From contig NC_087261.1 of the NCBI RefSeq assembly GCF_037042905.1, positions 20,909,117-20,973,116 of the forward strand: DNA of 64,000 nt. The letters are read 5' to 3'. Below, in pieces: positions 42,701-49,890 of this stretch; the first letter of the stretch is position 1, and the number at the start of each line of letters is the position of its first letter. A program made the translations under genes and the position numbers. This DNA comes from Lytechinus pictus. Its lineage: Eukaryota > Echinodermata > Echinoidea > Temnopleuroida > Toxopneustidae. Below the pieces are notes generated by a model. That model did not search any database and was not told the origin of the DNA. It worked only from the letters and a program-made list of their open reading frames with translations.

Positions 42701-43535
42701 AAAATCAGAATGGAGAGCTGAGAGGCTTTTGTCGAAAGTTGGTTGACCGGGCCAGCATCGGAATCTCTTGACTCTGGACAACAACATATTTGCTATTGTT
42801 CGTCCGGTGCAAATCTTCGGATGATCTGCTGTCCCAGTCCCCAAACTTTCGACAAAGGCCTCTCAGCTCTCCATTGTGATTTTAATTGCATTTTCAAAGG
42901 AATCGATGCGTTGGTTATAGAGTGTCTGATCCCTAGTAAAAGCGTACAAATCTGCGAAACCGAAATTCGTTGACCAACCAAATGTATTATTTCCAATGAC
43001 ATAACCATTACTCCGTGTACATGTACGATGTAGTCGCTGCGACCGGCAGCATTACTTACTTCCGGACGTGAACAAAAATAGTATGCGACTCACTTTTTGT
43101 CTGGGGTTGGGGATGACTTGTTACCCCCCCCCCCCCGCCACCACCACCCCACCCCCTCCCATTAAAAATAAATCCGTTAAAGGCAATTTGCGCAGTTTGG
43201 AATAATCTCAGTTCACGAGGACGAAGCCACCCGTGTAATATTTACATTTTGATCCTCTTGCACACCCCTTTCGTACACTTCCCTAAAATCACATGGATTG
43301 ATAAATAAGTTTGGAATTACATTTTTTTTAAAGATTAAACTTGTTTTCATGTATAATGTTCAATTGTTTGCGACAGATCCGTCCGGTGATTCAGAAGACC
43401 TTTCCTTTCGAGGCTGCCAACGAGGCATTGGAGTACGTTAAGCAGGGTCATGCCCGAGGAAAGACGGTCATCGTGATGTCATATGCTGAGAAACGTCACG
43501 AAGATGCCAAATCTGAGGAGATAATAAGTGAATGA
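25211..43535 (+). CDS. RTN4IP1: RTN4IP1-like NAD(P)H quinone oxidoreductase, 8 exons, 440 aa (gene-level entry)
   Basis: Joining exons 25211-25298, 29022-29338, 29808-29912, 30393-30589, 31369-31554, 32686-32863, 33378-33470 and 43377-43535 gives 1323 nt, an unbroken frame with matching phases at all seven introns. Seen: a GroES-like part with SVNPID (110-115) and GRDCSG (148-153), a Rossmann nucleotide-binding motif AGTGGIG (241-247), then the C-terminal [10 protein letters not shown]. This is the zinc-independent MDR/quinone oxidoreductase family, closest in my judgement to RTN4IP1/Nogo-interacting mitochondrial protein (human about 396 aa), an NADPH oxidoreductase linked to coenzyme Q synthesis. 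Odd: the N-terminus has a hydrophobic stretch (about 8-22) and a second near 40-52, unlike a typical presequence. The usual NVGG-like segment after the sixth strand is replaced in exon 6. A paralogue of RTN4IP1 is possible. Confidence 0.88.
25912..26082 (+). pseudogene. LINE reverse transcriptase, C-terminal relic
   Basis: A 56-codon open segment ending in TAA encodes [20 protein letters not shown] and then [10 protein letters not shown]. This is the conserved extreme C-terminus of many CR1/jockey-type LINE reverse transcriptases. Upstream frames are broken, so it is a 5'-truncated fossil. Confidence 0.7.
26223..26620 (-). mobile_element. tRNA-derived SINE between 65-bp direct repeats
   Basis: The minus strand of about 26345-26440 has a tRNA-like head: GGTGGTTGAGTCGC (A box), GCAGGTTCGAATCCC (B box) and a pairing anticodon stem GCTGC/GCAGT; acceptor and T stems do not pair well. 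A 65-bp direct repeat (26223-26287 and 26556-26620) flanks it, and a 33-bp unit AGATCAGTATGCTCGATCTG... is doubled after the first copy. Confidence 0.65.
26630..26868 (-). mobile_element. fragment of the AGACCAGTTCGTAGTT MITE, inverted copy
   Basis: Matches 14362-14600 as reverse complement: GAAATGCAACAAATACCTTC, GTGTGCTATTC and the end GTAACTACGAACTGGTCTAT. Confidence 0.6.
27054..27085. repeat. GGT repeat and poly(G) run
   Basis: TGGTGGTGG units followed by about 17 G inside intron 1. Confidence 0.85.
27695..27752 (-). mobile_element. possible Tc1/mariner-type terminus
   Basis: On the minus strand TA is followed by CAGTGCGTCCCACAAAAAAC, the form of a mariner-like inverted end at a TA target. 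No partner end was found nearby. The start of a different MITE (TTTAAAGGACAAGCCCACCC) lies near 27452. Confidence 0.35.
28148..28215. repeat. short inverted repeat
   Basis: GTGGCGTCACCTTAGTGAATATAAC and its near complement around a GTTTACAATAC centre. It is probably a small palindromic element. Confidence 0.6.
28505..28978 (-). pseudogene. Penelope-like element, GIY-YIG endonuclease fragment
   Basis: The minus-strand frame encodes [19 protein letters not shown], the degenerate GIY...YVG pair of the endonuclease that ends Penelope retroelement polyproteins, then [16 protein letters not shown] poly-C tract in the coding strand (28722-28739) adds a run of prolines between the two. After 28639 the homology continues in another frame ([17 protein letters not shown]). 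It is truncated and frameshifted. It ends about 40 bp before exon 2 of the RTN4IP1-like gene. Confidence 0.7.
29022..29338 (+). CDS. RTN4IP1: RTN4IP1-like gene, exon 2 (residues 30-135)
   Basis: Acceptor TTTTTTCATCCTCAG, donor GGG/GTGAGC. It encodes a second hydrophobic patch ([14 protein letters not shown]), a basic linker and the start of the GroES-like domain ([17 protein letters not shown]). Confidence 0.88.
29808..29912 (+). CDS. RTN4IP1: RTN4IP1-like gene, exon 3 (residues 136-170)
   Basis: Acceptor CATGTAG after a short TA repeat, donor GAG/GTATTG. It encodes [17 protein letters not shown], the conserved GRD(V/C)SG segment of the GroES-like domain. Confidence 0.9.
30393..30589 (+). 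CDS. RTN4IP1: RTN4IP1-like gene, exon 4 (residues 171-235 plus 2 nt)
   Basis: Acceptor TGCCTAG, donor AAAAG/GTTTAT. It encodes [19 protein letters not shown] and the [16 protein letters not shown] helix typical of MDR proteins. Confidence 0.9.
31190..31305. repeat. GT-rich microsatellite
   Basis: ATGTATGTGT followed by GGTGTGGGTGTGTGT-type repeats in intron 4, about 65 bp before exon 5. Confidence 0.85.
31369..31554 (+). CDS. RTN4IP1: RTN4IP1-like gene, exon 5 (Rossmann motif)
   Basis: Acceptor CCGTGTACAG, donor CCCAA/GTATTT. It encodes [19 protein letters not shown], the dinucleotide-binding glycine motif, and [16 protein letters not shown], both diagnostic of the quinone oxidoreductase branch. 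Confidence 0.92.
31589..32179. mobile_element. TTAA-flanked MITE with about 215-bp inverted arms
   Basis: Flanked by TTAA (31589-31592 and 32176-32179). The ends are AGGAGAATGAAAC and GTTTCATTCTCTT, and complementarity extends deep (GCAATGCGACCAAGATC pairs with its inverse). It begins only about 35 bp after the exon 5 donor. Confidence 0.82.
32686..32863 (+). CDS. RTN4IP1: RTN4IP1-like gene, exon 6, GC donor
   Basis: Acceptor TTTATGAAG; the first base completes a Lys codon. It encodes [20 protein letters not shown] and [13 protein letters not shown]. The segment after FDVIL normally reads close to DNVGG in RTN4IP1 and is different here. The donor is GAG/GCAAGT, a canonical GC-AG intron site. 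Confidence 0.85.
33378..33470 (+). CDS. RTN4IP1: RTN4IP1-like gene, exon 7
   Basis: Acceptor CTAACAACAG, donor AAAG/GTAGGC. It encodes 31 residues from [12 protein letters not shown] to RKLIEDGK. The context (a residue run ending DGKIRPVI across the splice) matches the family's DAGKIRPVI. Confidence 0.87.
33636..33698. repeat. TA microsatellite
   Basis: A pure TA tract in intron 7. Confidence 0.95.
34764..35375 (-). repeat. Ngaro split repeat B2
   Basis: 612 bp, matching 36040-36651 at an offset of 1276 bp. The only difference I saw is AAGTGAAG versus AAGTAAAG near the inner end. Confidence 0.9.
35640..36041 (-). repeat. Ngaro split repeat A2
   Basis: About 402 bp, matching 41421-41822 at an offset of 5781 bp with no difference seen. 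It includes two related CCACGCCTCCT...AATACCA subunits of about 58 bp. Confidence 0.9.
36040..36651 (-). repeat. Ngaro split repeat B1
   Basis: Abuts A2 with a shared TT at 36040-36041, the junction that mirrors a circular intermediate. Confidence 0.9.
36652..37627 (-). other. Ngaro 3' internal region downstream of YR
   Basis: Contains a 166-aa minus-strand ORF (37399-36899) and an overlapping 115-aa ORF (37439-37092). I recognise neither. Some echinoderm Ngaro elements carry an extra hydrolase-like ORF, but I see no GDS or DxxH motif, so it may be non-coding or decayed. Confidence 0.4.
37628..38548 (-). CDS. Ngaro tyrosine recombinase (YR)
   Basis: 306 aa. Seen: [10 protein letters not shown] with the first catalytic Arg (R151), a Lys-rich strand near 188-190, HSFRIGAAT giving the H-x-x-R pair (H265, R268), and [12 protein letters not shown] with W291 and the nucleophile Tyr (Y299). 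All positions needed for strand exchange are present. It integrates element cDNA by site-specific recombination, not by a DDE integrase. The start overlaps the end of the RT frame by 19 bp. Confidence 0.9.
   Translation of the reverse strand: MEQLHIEREHLLFSSRALGTHHTYRNAWSVFKQFRLQYHYDISIRPNVEQVAQFIAYLSWNGYAGATISTYISGLAFTMQTLGWPDVTDAFVIRRLVDGCRRKNARRDTRCPITLPILKSILNSLTHVCVNTYDSALFRAAFLIAFFGFLRVGEFTSRSRHEPVPLSEKDVIIQGMGNQAKLRITIAKSKTDQTGRGCSILIPQNVVSYLCPLRAVNDYLALRSSGGSAFFRHFDSSPLTRHQFGQVLKHAISFCGLPVAHFSSHSFRIGAATSAAMAGVPDVCIQNMGRWASNTHRLYIRQPLPP
38530..40389 (-). CDS. Ngaro reverse transcriptase / RNase H, probable active-site defect
   Basis: 619 aa. Residues 1-110 are proline-rich and overlap gag in another frame, so the true start may be internal or reached by frameshift. 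RT core: [11 protein letters not shown] (catalytic Asp244), [12 protein letters not shown], and HYLDYFF at 309-315, where the usual second Asp of the YLDD box is Tyr313 (codon 39453-39451 reads TAT). The RNase H part begins at [12 protein letters not shown] and includes [10 protein letters not shown] and [14 protein letters not shown]. Losing the second Asp should abolish polymerase activity. Confidence 0.88.
   Translation of the reverse strand: MGVTSPFGHTTGRFGGVVSLPQDMPIDKGQFGPLAPRLPPPAPHQSCQSVSPLTLGHANAPPADMLTGAENAPQRRMAHTPATLPPQLPNRSLAPTPIKLGSMLPFLRRHHNQHNAAFLISGFRFGFSLGFTGERRSVFSRNLKSASEHRDMLLEKVGKEVSLGRMSGPFQNPPFNNFRCSPVGLVPKRNPGEFRLIQHLSSPRGASVNDHIDSDLCSVNYTSFDKAVDLVARLGASALMGKTDIKSAFRLLPVNPCDFDLLGFCVDGAYYFDKCLPMGCSISCANFERFSTFLESCCRKIANSEQILHYLDYFFFVGATRQKCRSLMYHFKAMCEVFGVPIAEEKTEGPVPTIIFLGLEIDAAEQRVRVPREKVDVLQAMLIDFVKKDKLSLRQLQSLIGSLNFVCKAVAPGRAFLRRLIDLTKGVRTPNQRIRLSRGAKEDMQAWLTFLSDFNGTVMFSHSTWVTNAHFQFFTDAAGSIGFGISFQDKWAQGRWPAEILEKNYSIAFLELFPIVVGIRMWGALLANSKVLFWSDNQTVVYVVNSLTSKCPSVMKLVRLLVVLCLEHNIMFKARYVPGSRNEKADALSRFQMDRFRRLAPGADLAGSKLPAHLWSSFI
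40094..41140 (-). CDS. Ngaro Gag-like protein, main frame
   Basis: 348 aa, proline- and serine-rich at the start, then an alpha-helical capsid-like part, ending in a Cys/His cluster ([18 protein letters not shown], then CGKC and a further His and Cys) typical of Ngaro/DIRS gag zinc fingers. The likely natural start is [18 protein letters not shown] at 41204 in a different frame that stops at 41079. The two frames overlap, so a one-base frame break near 41100-41140 separates the start codon from the body, or a frameshift is used. Confidence 0.75.
   Translation of the reverse strand: MLPVSLLLSTSIETDVGQVFSSTQSPAAGSSASTTNGEFGTMGGSWPLVTSPQDQVLPQIQSQAPPSIPPAPVVEGLNSHANVTPAPNPPFPTQPDMLSCVCDDLGGEVPSSVKEKIWKGEFVELGGLLKRESLSEESQLQAFSLRATGSALMLRPQSKAPVIASIEQWTSAFLIYASIYLERHYMRARELLKYMDIVRSIVRFGGFNWRSYDIQFRLRQVRHPHRSWAVIDTELWLTVASTPGRAAFSSFGGNQPFRPYDRSFRRGSFPSSGYANRQGAIRAPGAAPAPSRSSPVMPVCFAFNAGSCQRTACRYAHRCGKCSSAAHGSHACNSAAAIAKQKPSSNSN
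41079..41204 (-). pseudogene. Ngaro Gag N-terminal piece in another frame
   Basis: Minus-strand ATG at 41204 opens a basic 41-residue peptide ([18 protein letters not shown]...) that ends at 41079 while the main gag frame is already open. This is the expected basic start of such Gag proteins. Confidence 0.5.
41421..41822 (-). repeat. Ngaro split repeat A1 (5' end)
   Basis: The outer end is at 41822 (…GAGGTATT). It should hold the promoter; no TATA box could be assigned. Confidence 0.88.
42660..42930. repeat. inverted repeat, arms of about 85 bp
   Basis: The left arm (42660-42748) and right arm (42838-42930) are complements, sharing GGAGAGCTGAGAGGC and GCATCGATTCCTTTGAAAAT. A diverged relative of the right arm lies at about 44147-44250. 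Confidence 0.75.
43377..43535 (+). CDS. RTN4IP1: RTN4IP1-like gene, exon 8 and stop
   Basis: Acceptor GTTTGCGACAG. It encodes [37 protein letters not shown] and a short acidic tail; TGA at 43533-43535. The tail after GKTVIV is longer than in human RTN4IP1. Possible poly(A) signals are AATAAA at 43966-43971 and near 44424. Confidence 0.92.
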   Translation: MRPVIQKTFPFEAANEALEYVKQGHARGKTVIVMSYAEKRHEDAKSEEIISE

Positions 43536-45700
43536 TGAGACACCTTCCCTCATCATGCTCATGGACATTTGTACATACCGCGTGGCCGAACTCAAAAGGG
43601 TCATTATCTTTTTTTAAGAAGGGTGTTAAAAGGGGAAATCTGTTTCCCTGGGGCGTCTATTACATAATAATTATAATGAAACGTTTTTGTATAGCGCAAA
43701 ATACATAAGCAAAGTTGCATGTCTCTAAGCGCTTTTTACAGAAGGAGTGGAGATGGAGGGGAGAGCACTACATGACCCATTTATACTTGGTTTACGATAA
43801 TCGTAGGTTGAAATACGACGATTGTAAAATCTGTCTCCGTAACCAGGTAAGATCGCAGCGCTTATACCCACCAAAGGTATCATAATACGGTCGTACAGCT
43901 TCTGTCGGGGATCACAATATATTTGTACAATAATAGTTGTGATGTTAATAATAACAGTAAAGCAAAATAAATTGAAACAATGATGACCCATTTCGTTTAT
44001 TTTGATGAAAATATGAATCATGTATTAATCACAAACTATCATTGCGACAGTGGTAGGCGTAATAATGATGGTAATAGTCCGCAAGAGAACGGCGAAATAT
44101 ATAGCATCGACTTCGCAGACGCTTTCTGCAACGTTCATAATCTATTGAAAGTACCCGTCAAATCACAATGGACAGATTATAGGTCATTGTCGAACGTTGG
44201 TGAAACGGGAGAGCACATCGTCTTAAGATCCGGGCTGGACAAAAAAAAATGCAAATGTGTCGTTTGCCTAGATTCCAGGACGCATGCGACACCGATTTCG
44301 ACAAAGGCTGCTTTTATATGAAGGTTTCTTTTTATAAAATATTCTCTGCGTTAGAGAAAGCGTCTGCGAATGATTCCTAATATGCCCTATGTAATTTCAA
44401 GGACATGCATTCTATTGGATTTTAAATAAAACGTCAGGAGTTACTGTCAACAAAGTGGTGATTTTTATAGATGTTGTCTTAACGCTCATATTTCACAGTT
44501 TGATATTGTGTTGGAAATGTTTTTAAGTGCCTGTATTTCTTTGCCAACCAACTGACCAAAGACTGCTTGATAAAAAAAATCATTGTCTATAATACTGTAA
44601 TAGGGGCTTAGAATGGCGCAATCAACGAAATGAGTATATTATTTAATTCAATTCGTCTTCGATGTTACGGACGCATTTAAATAGTTAAACATTTGCAAGT
44701 GCTCGAGCTCAAAGACAATGTAAAACAATACTCTCAAGAATGATATGTAAAAATCATCATTTGAAAGGTTGGGAGAGTGACAACATTATCTGAATGTTAT
44801 ATCCGACCTTGCAATGCAATCCAGCATTTTAATTATTGGGTCAAACCGTTTTAAGTGGTAAATGCAACATTTAGAAAAAAATAAATTGTCACTCCTCCAA
44901 ACCTATCAAATATTGATTTAACTTTTCATTTATTAAATTTTTTTTTGGGGGGTAGTGAGAGTTTGGTATTCGGTTTTATCATTTTGCTAGTGATGAATCT
45001 GAATAAATCATCATTGTGGAACAATGTGCGACAATATTATTGTAATCCTGTTTTTTTTTATTGTCTGATTGTTCTATGATAATCATGTTCTATTTTTGCA
45101 ATCCTACTGATTTCTGTCATTGAAACACAATTACTACATAAAATAATACGTGCGACACATTGCTTATTTAAAAAAAATTGACACTACCATTCATCATTTC
45201 TTGAATCCCCCGGCAAAATGTTGTATTATATTTTGGATTCAGCCTCGTTCGTACACCTGCTATAAAATTGATCATTAACACATTCCTGACAATATGGACA
45301 ATATTGACTCAGAAAGTGCATTCTTGAAACTAATATAACATCATTGTGTCAATAAGCGCATTTTTCTGCTTCCACAGATAATGGCGATGTACAAAGGCTG
45401 TCCAACACCAGTATCAATATCATCATCATCATCATAAAAATAATAATAAATTATAACATCTATATCACATTTAATTGTGCAATCATTATACTTTGCTTGT
45501 CATGCTCACGTTTATTTGTCCAGGATACGTTTCGAAATGAATCATTATAAAAAAAAAACACTCTCCTCGTTCTGAAAAAAAGTGTACAATACTTTAAGTG
45601 TGAGCTGTTATTTTATTTTCCGCGGATAAAATTATGTTTATATTGATGATAATAATAATGTGCAACAATTATATACATGTAGGTAGCGTTTAATACAGTG
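43536..45700. other. 3' flank, no further gene seen
   Basis: Contains a dispersed-repeat fragment near 43668-43745 (TGTATAGCGCAAAATA ... AAGCGCTTTTTACAG), a 113-aa ORF at 43980-44321 of unknown nature that includes the relative of 42838-42930, a T9G6 tract at 44938 and ATC repeats near 45416-45440. Confidence 0.5.
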
Positions 45701-45711
45701 TTTCTAACTGC

Positions 45712-45945
45712 AGCATAACATTATTCCAGCTTTAGCACGGCTGCTCTTATCGGGAGCTCGAGCATTCTGATAATTGCTTTCTACTGGGTACCCGTGTACT
45801 ACACCTGGATGGAGAGGGGCAAAGGTAGATATAGACTCATTACCAAACAAAGGGGATCCTGCCGCGGTGGGAATTGAACCCCGGACCTTGTGATTCAAAG
45901 TCCGGAGACTTCTCCACTGAGCCACAATTCCTCTAGTCTCATGAA
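45712..45945 (-). mobile_element. tRNA-derived SINE, minus strand
   Basis: On the minus strand the head reads GAATTGTGGCTCAGTGGAGAA ... GGTCCGGGGTTCAATTCCC, with A- and B-box-like sequences but an unpaired anticodon stem. The body is AGCCGTGCTAAAGC-rich. A second copy is at 56960-57155. Confidence 0.75.
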
Positions 45946-46155
45946 AAGGATATGTAAATCTATTTACAAGTAGAAGCGAAAAAAGAAGAAATAATTCATT
46001 CAAAGCATCTTTTGCCAGTGGTATTTGTGGTCACCATAATTAAACAAGCGTTGCTCTAATAGTGCTTCTGCGAACGCATGATACTCCACTCTACGGCTCT
46101 ACATTTTTTTTTACACTTTTACCAATCCACGCCAATTGATACCAACATTAAGAAA

Positions 46156-47385
46156 CTACGCATTTTGTGTCTGTGCAGTGTCACTTGGTAGTTGCTTCTC
46201 TCTATCACCAAACAGCGGGGCATCGGTGTACTGAGCTCGGGTAAATAGCTCTCGAACGGCCTTGCGGAATTCCGGGTAGCGGACAGTATAGATGATAGGG
46301 TTGGCGCAAGAGTTGCAGAATCCTAGGATAGTGAGAGCACGATTGAAAGGGCTATAAGGGTAAGAATCTGGAATGATTCCAAGATTGAAGCCAAGGTAAA
46401 GGGTCTTAGACGGCCCCCAGCATATCAGGAATAGTAGAACCACGATGAAGAGCGTCTGAAGGACACGTTTCTTTGCCATGAGATGGCGAGTTGATGGGTT
46501 GGATTTGTCGAGCTGTTTAGACTCACCCAGATGAAGTCGTGCCTGGTGATGAAGGGAACGCGCTGTCAAGAATTGGAAGGCACAGGTCAGTATCGCAGGG
46601 ACAAGAAACTCAATTAGATACAGGACCACGCCCATCGCGAGCTGCATCCCTCTTGGATAGATCACGCTGCAGTGCTGTGTAGATGGGTCAACCGTCGAGA
46701 TGTAGAACAGGAAAGAATTCAGCATAAATCCCGTGAACCATATGCAGATGATGGCAGTTGAAATTCTCTTGCGTGAGAGAAGTTCTTTGCAACGGAACGG
46801 GTAGACTACAGCAATGTAACGTTCGATTGGGATGAAAGTTAGGGTCACAATGGATGCATTCACCGATACCCACATAAATAATGAGGTATAAACTACCTTG
46901 CAGTAAAACTCACCAAGAGCTGTTGATGGAACTCGAATAGGAAAAGGCAGTGGCACCATGAAGATCGAGGTGAAAAGATCTGCAACTGCCAGAGCTCCGA
47001 CCAGTGTGTCCGTCGACCTACTCTTCTTACGTCTTTGGAAAAGGATTGTGATGACAAGAGAGTTGCCAACGATGCCAAGAAGTGCTGAAATCATCTGCAG
47101 TATCACCCACCATGACCAGAAAACCGGTTGCCAGTACCAGAATAATGAAGCAGGAGATGTAATATTATCATACCAGCTATCGACAGATTCATCCTGGGCG
47201 TTCAACGACGGACCCCGAGCTGAATCTTCCGCGTTTGTTTCTGTCAACACCACAGTATAAGTTTCCATCGAATTGTTGTATAACCAATCTTCTCTTTCTT
47301 GGGGAGCCTCACTATCAGAAAATACGTGTTCACCAGCAGTGCCAAGTAGGGCAGCGGCGAGGATCAAAAATACAATTTCCCTCAT
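46156..47385 (-). CDS. class A (rhodopsin-like) peptide-type G protein-coupled receptor
   Basis: An intact 409-aa intronless ORF. Residues 1-17 form a signal peptide; the N-terminal tail has N-glycosylation sites (N37, N74). Seven hydrophobic segments follow, with the family landmarks GNSLV (Asn108), LAVADLF (Asp136), the TM3 and loop-2 cysteines (162 and 239), PIERY in place of DRY (188-190), CWGP in place of CWxP (322-325) and NPIIY (362-366), then an amphipathic helix 8 and a Ser/Thr-containing tail. It should couple an extracellular ligand, most likely a neuropeptide, to G proteins at the plasma membrane. I cannot name the ligand. Lineage-expanded, intronless receptors of this type are common in echinoderms; orthology to galanin, somatostatin or QRFP receptors is not claimed. 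Confidence 0.92.
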   Translation of the reverse strand: MREIVFLILAAALLGTAGEHVFSDSEAPQEREDWLYNNSMETYTVVLTETNAEDSARGPSLNAQDESVDSWYDNITSPASLFWYWQPVFWSWWVILQMISALLGIVGNSLVITILFQRRKKSRSTDTLVGALAVADLFTSIFMVPLPFPIRVPSTALGEFYCKVVYTSLFMWVSVNASIVTLTFIPIERYIAVVYPFRCKELLSRKRISTAIICIWFTGFMLNSFLFYISTVDPSTQHCSVIYPRGMQLAMGVVLYLIEFLVPAILTCAFQFLTARSLHHQARLHLGESKQLDKSNPSTRHLMAKKRVLQTLFIVVLLFLICWGPSKTLYLGFNLGIIPDSYPYSPFNRALTILGFCNSCANPIIYTVRYPEFRKAVRELFTRAQYTDAPLFGDREKQLPSDTAQTQNA

Positions 47386-47439
47386 TTCTCTTGTTTTTAT
47401 TGAATAACCTTGACATGAGCAAATACAATTAGCGAGGAG

Positions 47440-48300
47440 GCTCTTTAATTCAGGTTAGACATGTATGGTCAGATATGATATTGCTGTCATATATATCCTT
47501 ACGAAGGTTTAATTTAAGGTTGAAAGTTCGAAATCTGTCGAAAAATTAAATAAATGAGGGTGGGGTTTTAAAATGCGTGTATGAAATCCCGACAATATGC
47601 TTACCAAAACTTTGCTTCATCTGCATTCAGTGAAAACGCAGGTGACTAAGTGCGATCTTGGAAGGAAGAAGAAGAACTTGCTCAGTTTAAAGAAAAGGTT
47701 ATATCAATATTTTGTTCATACGTTTCCTACCCTAATGGAGAATCGGTTGCCTTTTTAATTCTTATCAAGGTCAATGTTTAGATTGTCTGCCTAATGGACA
47801 CAGATTTCTATCAAATACCGTCCTTTGTTGTCCATGCAATTTGTTTTTATTCTTCTGATCAAATTATCCATGCTTTATTTCAATGAATCGCCCTAACGTA
47901 TCGAAAGCATACTGAATAGTTATTTATCAATACATATCTGCATTATCCCATCTTTCTCTCTCCCTTGGTCTTTCCACTTCTCTCTCTCTCTCTTCTCTCT
48001 CTCTCAGTATTCCCCATTTCTCTAATTATTCCCTTTTTACATTTATATTCATCGTCCTTGCCCCGCTCAAGTTTAGTCTAGAAGTAATAGAACAGAAAAA
48101 TAATTATGATCAAAATATGAAAATGACAACGCTGTACTATGAAAAATATCAAAGTGCTCTTGGAAACCTGATGTTCATATACCTATATACCAAACATATT
48201 GTAGTAAAATGATGGATCCATATGGTGTTTCCTTTTCAGTTTCATAAGAAACTTTTAAGTCAAAGATTTTCAAATATATATTTATATCTAGTGAGTTTAT
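47440..48300. other. upstream flank of the GPCR gene
   Basis: AT-rich, with TC repeats near 47960-48005. No promoter element could be assigned and no gene was seen. Confidence 0.45.
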
Positions 48301-48580
48301 ATTTGTAGGGACAAATGTGATGTTTTCCTTCTTTTCTCTCTCTGTCTCTTGTGGGTTTTGTTGTAGTTCTACTTGTTTTCACTATCATTTTCCTTTCTTT
48401 ATCTATTTCTTTTCCCTTTTCTTTCTCCTTTCCTATTCTTTCTCCTTTTTTTTTCTTTCTTTCTTTCTTACTTCTTCTTTTTCTCCTTCTTCTTCTTCTT
48501 GTTCTTGTTCTTCTCCTTATTCTTCTTCTTCAATCTTCTACTTCTTCTTCGTATGTATTGTCCTCTTCTTCATATCAATA
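48300..48580. repeat. pyrimidine tract with CTT repeats
   Basis: TTTC, TTCT and CTT repeats dominate, peaking as (TTC)n near 48470-48535. The open frames through it are low complexity. Confidence 0.9.
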
Positions 48581-49890
48581 ATAAGCCAGCGTCGTTGTTG
48601 TAGTTGTTTTCCTTTTGTGTGTACGACTTTTTTGTGCCATTGCATGTGAATGTTTTTTTTTATCCTTTTTCTATTAGTGTGCGAGTGGGGGTACGGTTGT
48701 CTGAAAAGGCGCCTGATAAACACACGAAAGTCAAGTTTTCAATTCCCGGTCACGTCTTCTTGGGGAAGGCATAAAGTACTACGCACTGCTCTTTTATCAT
48801 ACATGAAATAAACAAGTAGTTTTGCATTCCCCTCTAAAAGAAAATCATACCCGAACTTTTCGCTCAACGACGGAGACGGACCTACGACGCTACTTGATTT
48901 TGGAAGAGACTTTTGACTCCGTCATAAAAAAAAACTGTCCTGCATTGCGAGTTGGTTCACATGATTTTTTTTTTTTTTTTACTTTTCGCATCCACAACGG
49001 AAACGTTAAATCTGTGGTTCGTGTGTAAAATTCTAGTTGCTACTACTGTAACAGTGGCATCTACGATTTGGGAGGATTGCCACAAGTGTGTCGTCCTAGC
49101 GCTCGGGCTAGCTGTGGAAGCAACAAATGAGGCTTGCTTTTTTTAATAACGTGCTTTCGATACACGACGGGAGAAATCTAGGACGGGAACTTTAGCCGAA
49201 AATCGATCTGCACATGCGCGACCTCCTAAAATATCTCCGTACCGCGGAATCTGAGACCGTCATCGAGCAAAATAGCGTCCGCTCCGATATGCAACGCAGA
49301 GCGGCAATTTCTGTGTGCGACTGCATACATGCGGCATGCACATGTGTCGCATCACATACGTGTAGCAATTCCTGATGCCATCTCAAGTCAAGCTTTTATA
49401 AATCAACTTATATTTATAGTTAAAATTACTCAGCTCAGCAAGTGCAGTGTAAGTTCTTTTTCAACATTGGTTGGGGTATGCATCTCATGCAAAAGTATAA
49501 ATTCCACTTCGTCTAGAATGTCACAAACATAGGCAGCGACAATCATCTCCCGCGCTCTGTGTAGGTTCGCCATGTTGATAACAAACTGTAAACATTACAT
49601 ACATTTGAACGTTGATGCTTGTCGCACTACTCTGACGTAACGTAAGGTACCGTACCTATCGATAGTGCGAACGAAAAGGCTTTAGAACAGGACGCGGGAA
49701 CGTAGCTCGAGTACGGCCACGGTCTGTTGACTTCCCCGTACCGAGTGCTCCCTGTCGCAGACTGAAATCACGCTATGAGGAAATGAAAAATCCATATTTT
49801 ATTGTTCGATATAGAAATATGAACGTAGAGATATTCCGAAAATCATGTTGTCCAATTGATGGAGGAATTGTGAAGGTTCCATTCGATTAT
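48581..49890. other. no recognisable gene
   Basis: Contains a T17 run near 48964 and a GC-richer segment at about 49150-49750 with short CGxA-type words, but no exon-like or repeat-terminal signals that I could assign. Confidence 0.45.

Noticed and set aside
45855-45935. tRNA-Gln-like gene on the minus strand
   Set aside because: Part of a SINE with a second decayed copy at 56960; the cloverleaf does not fold.
48317-48649. 110-aa Phe/Ser/Leu-rich, membrane-like ORF
   Set aside because: Pyrimidine tract; hydrophobicity is a by-product of TTC/CTT repeats.
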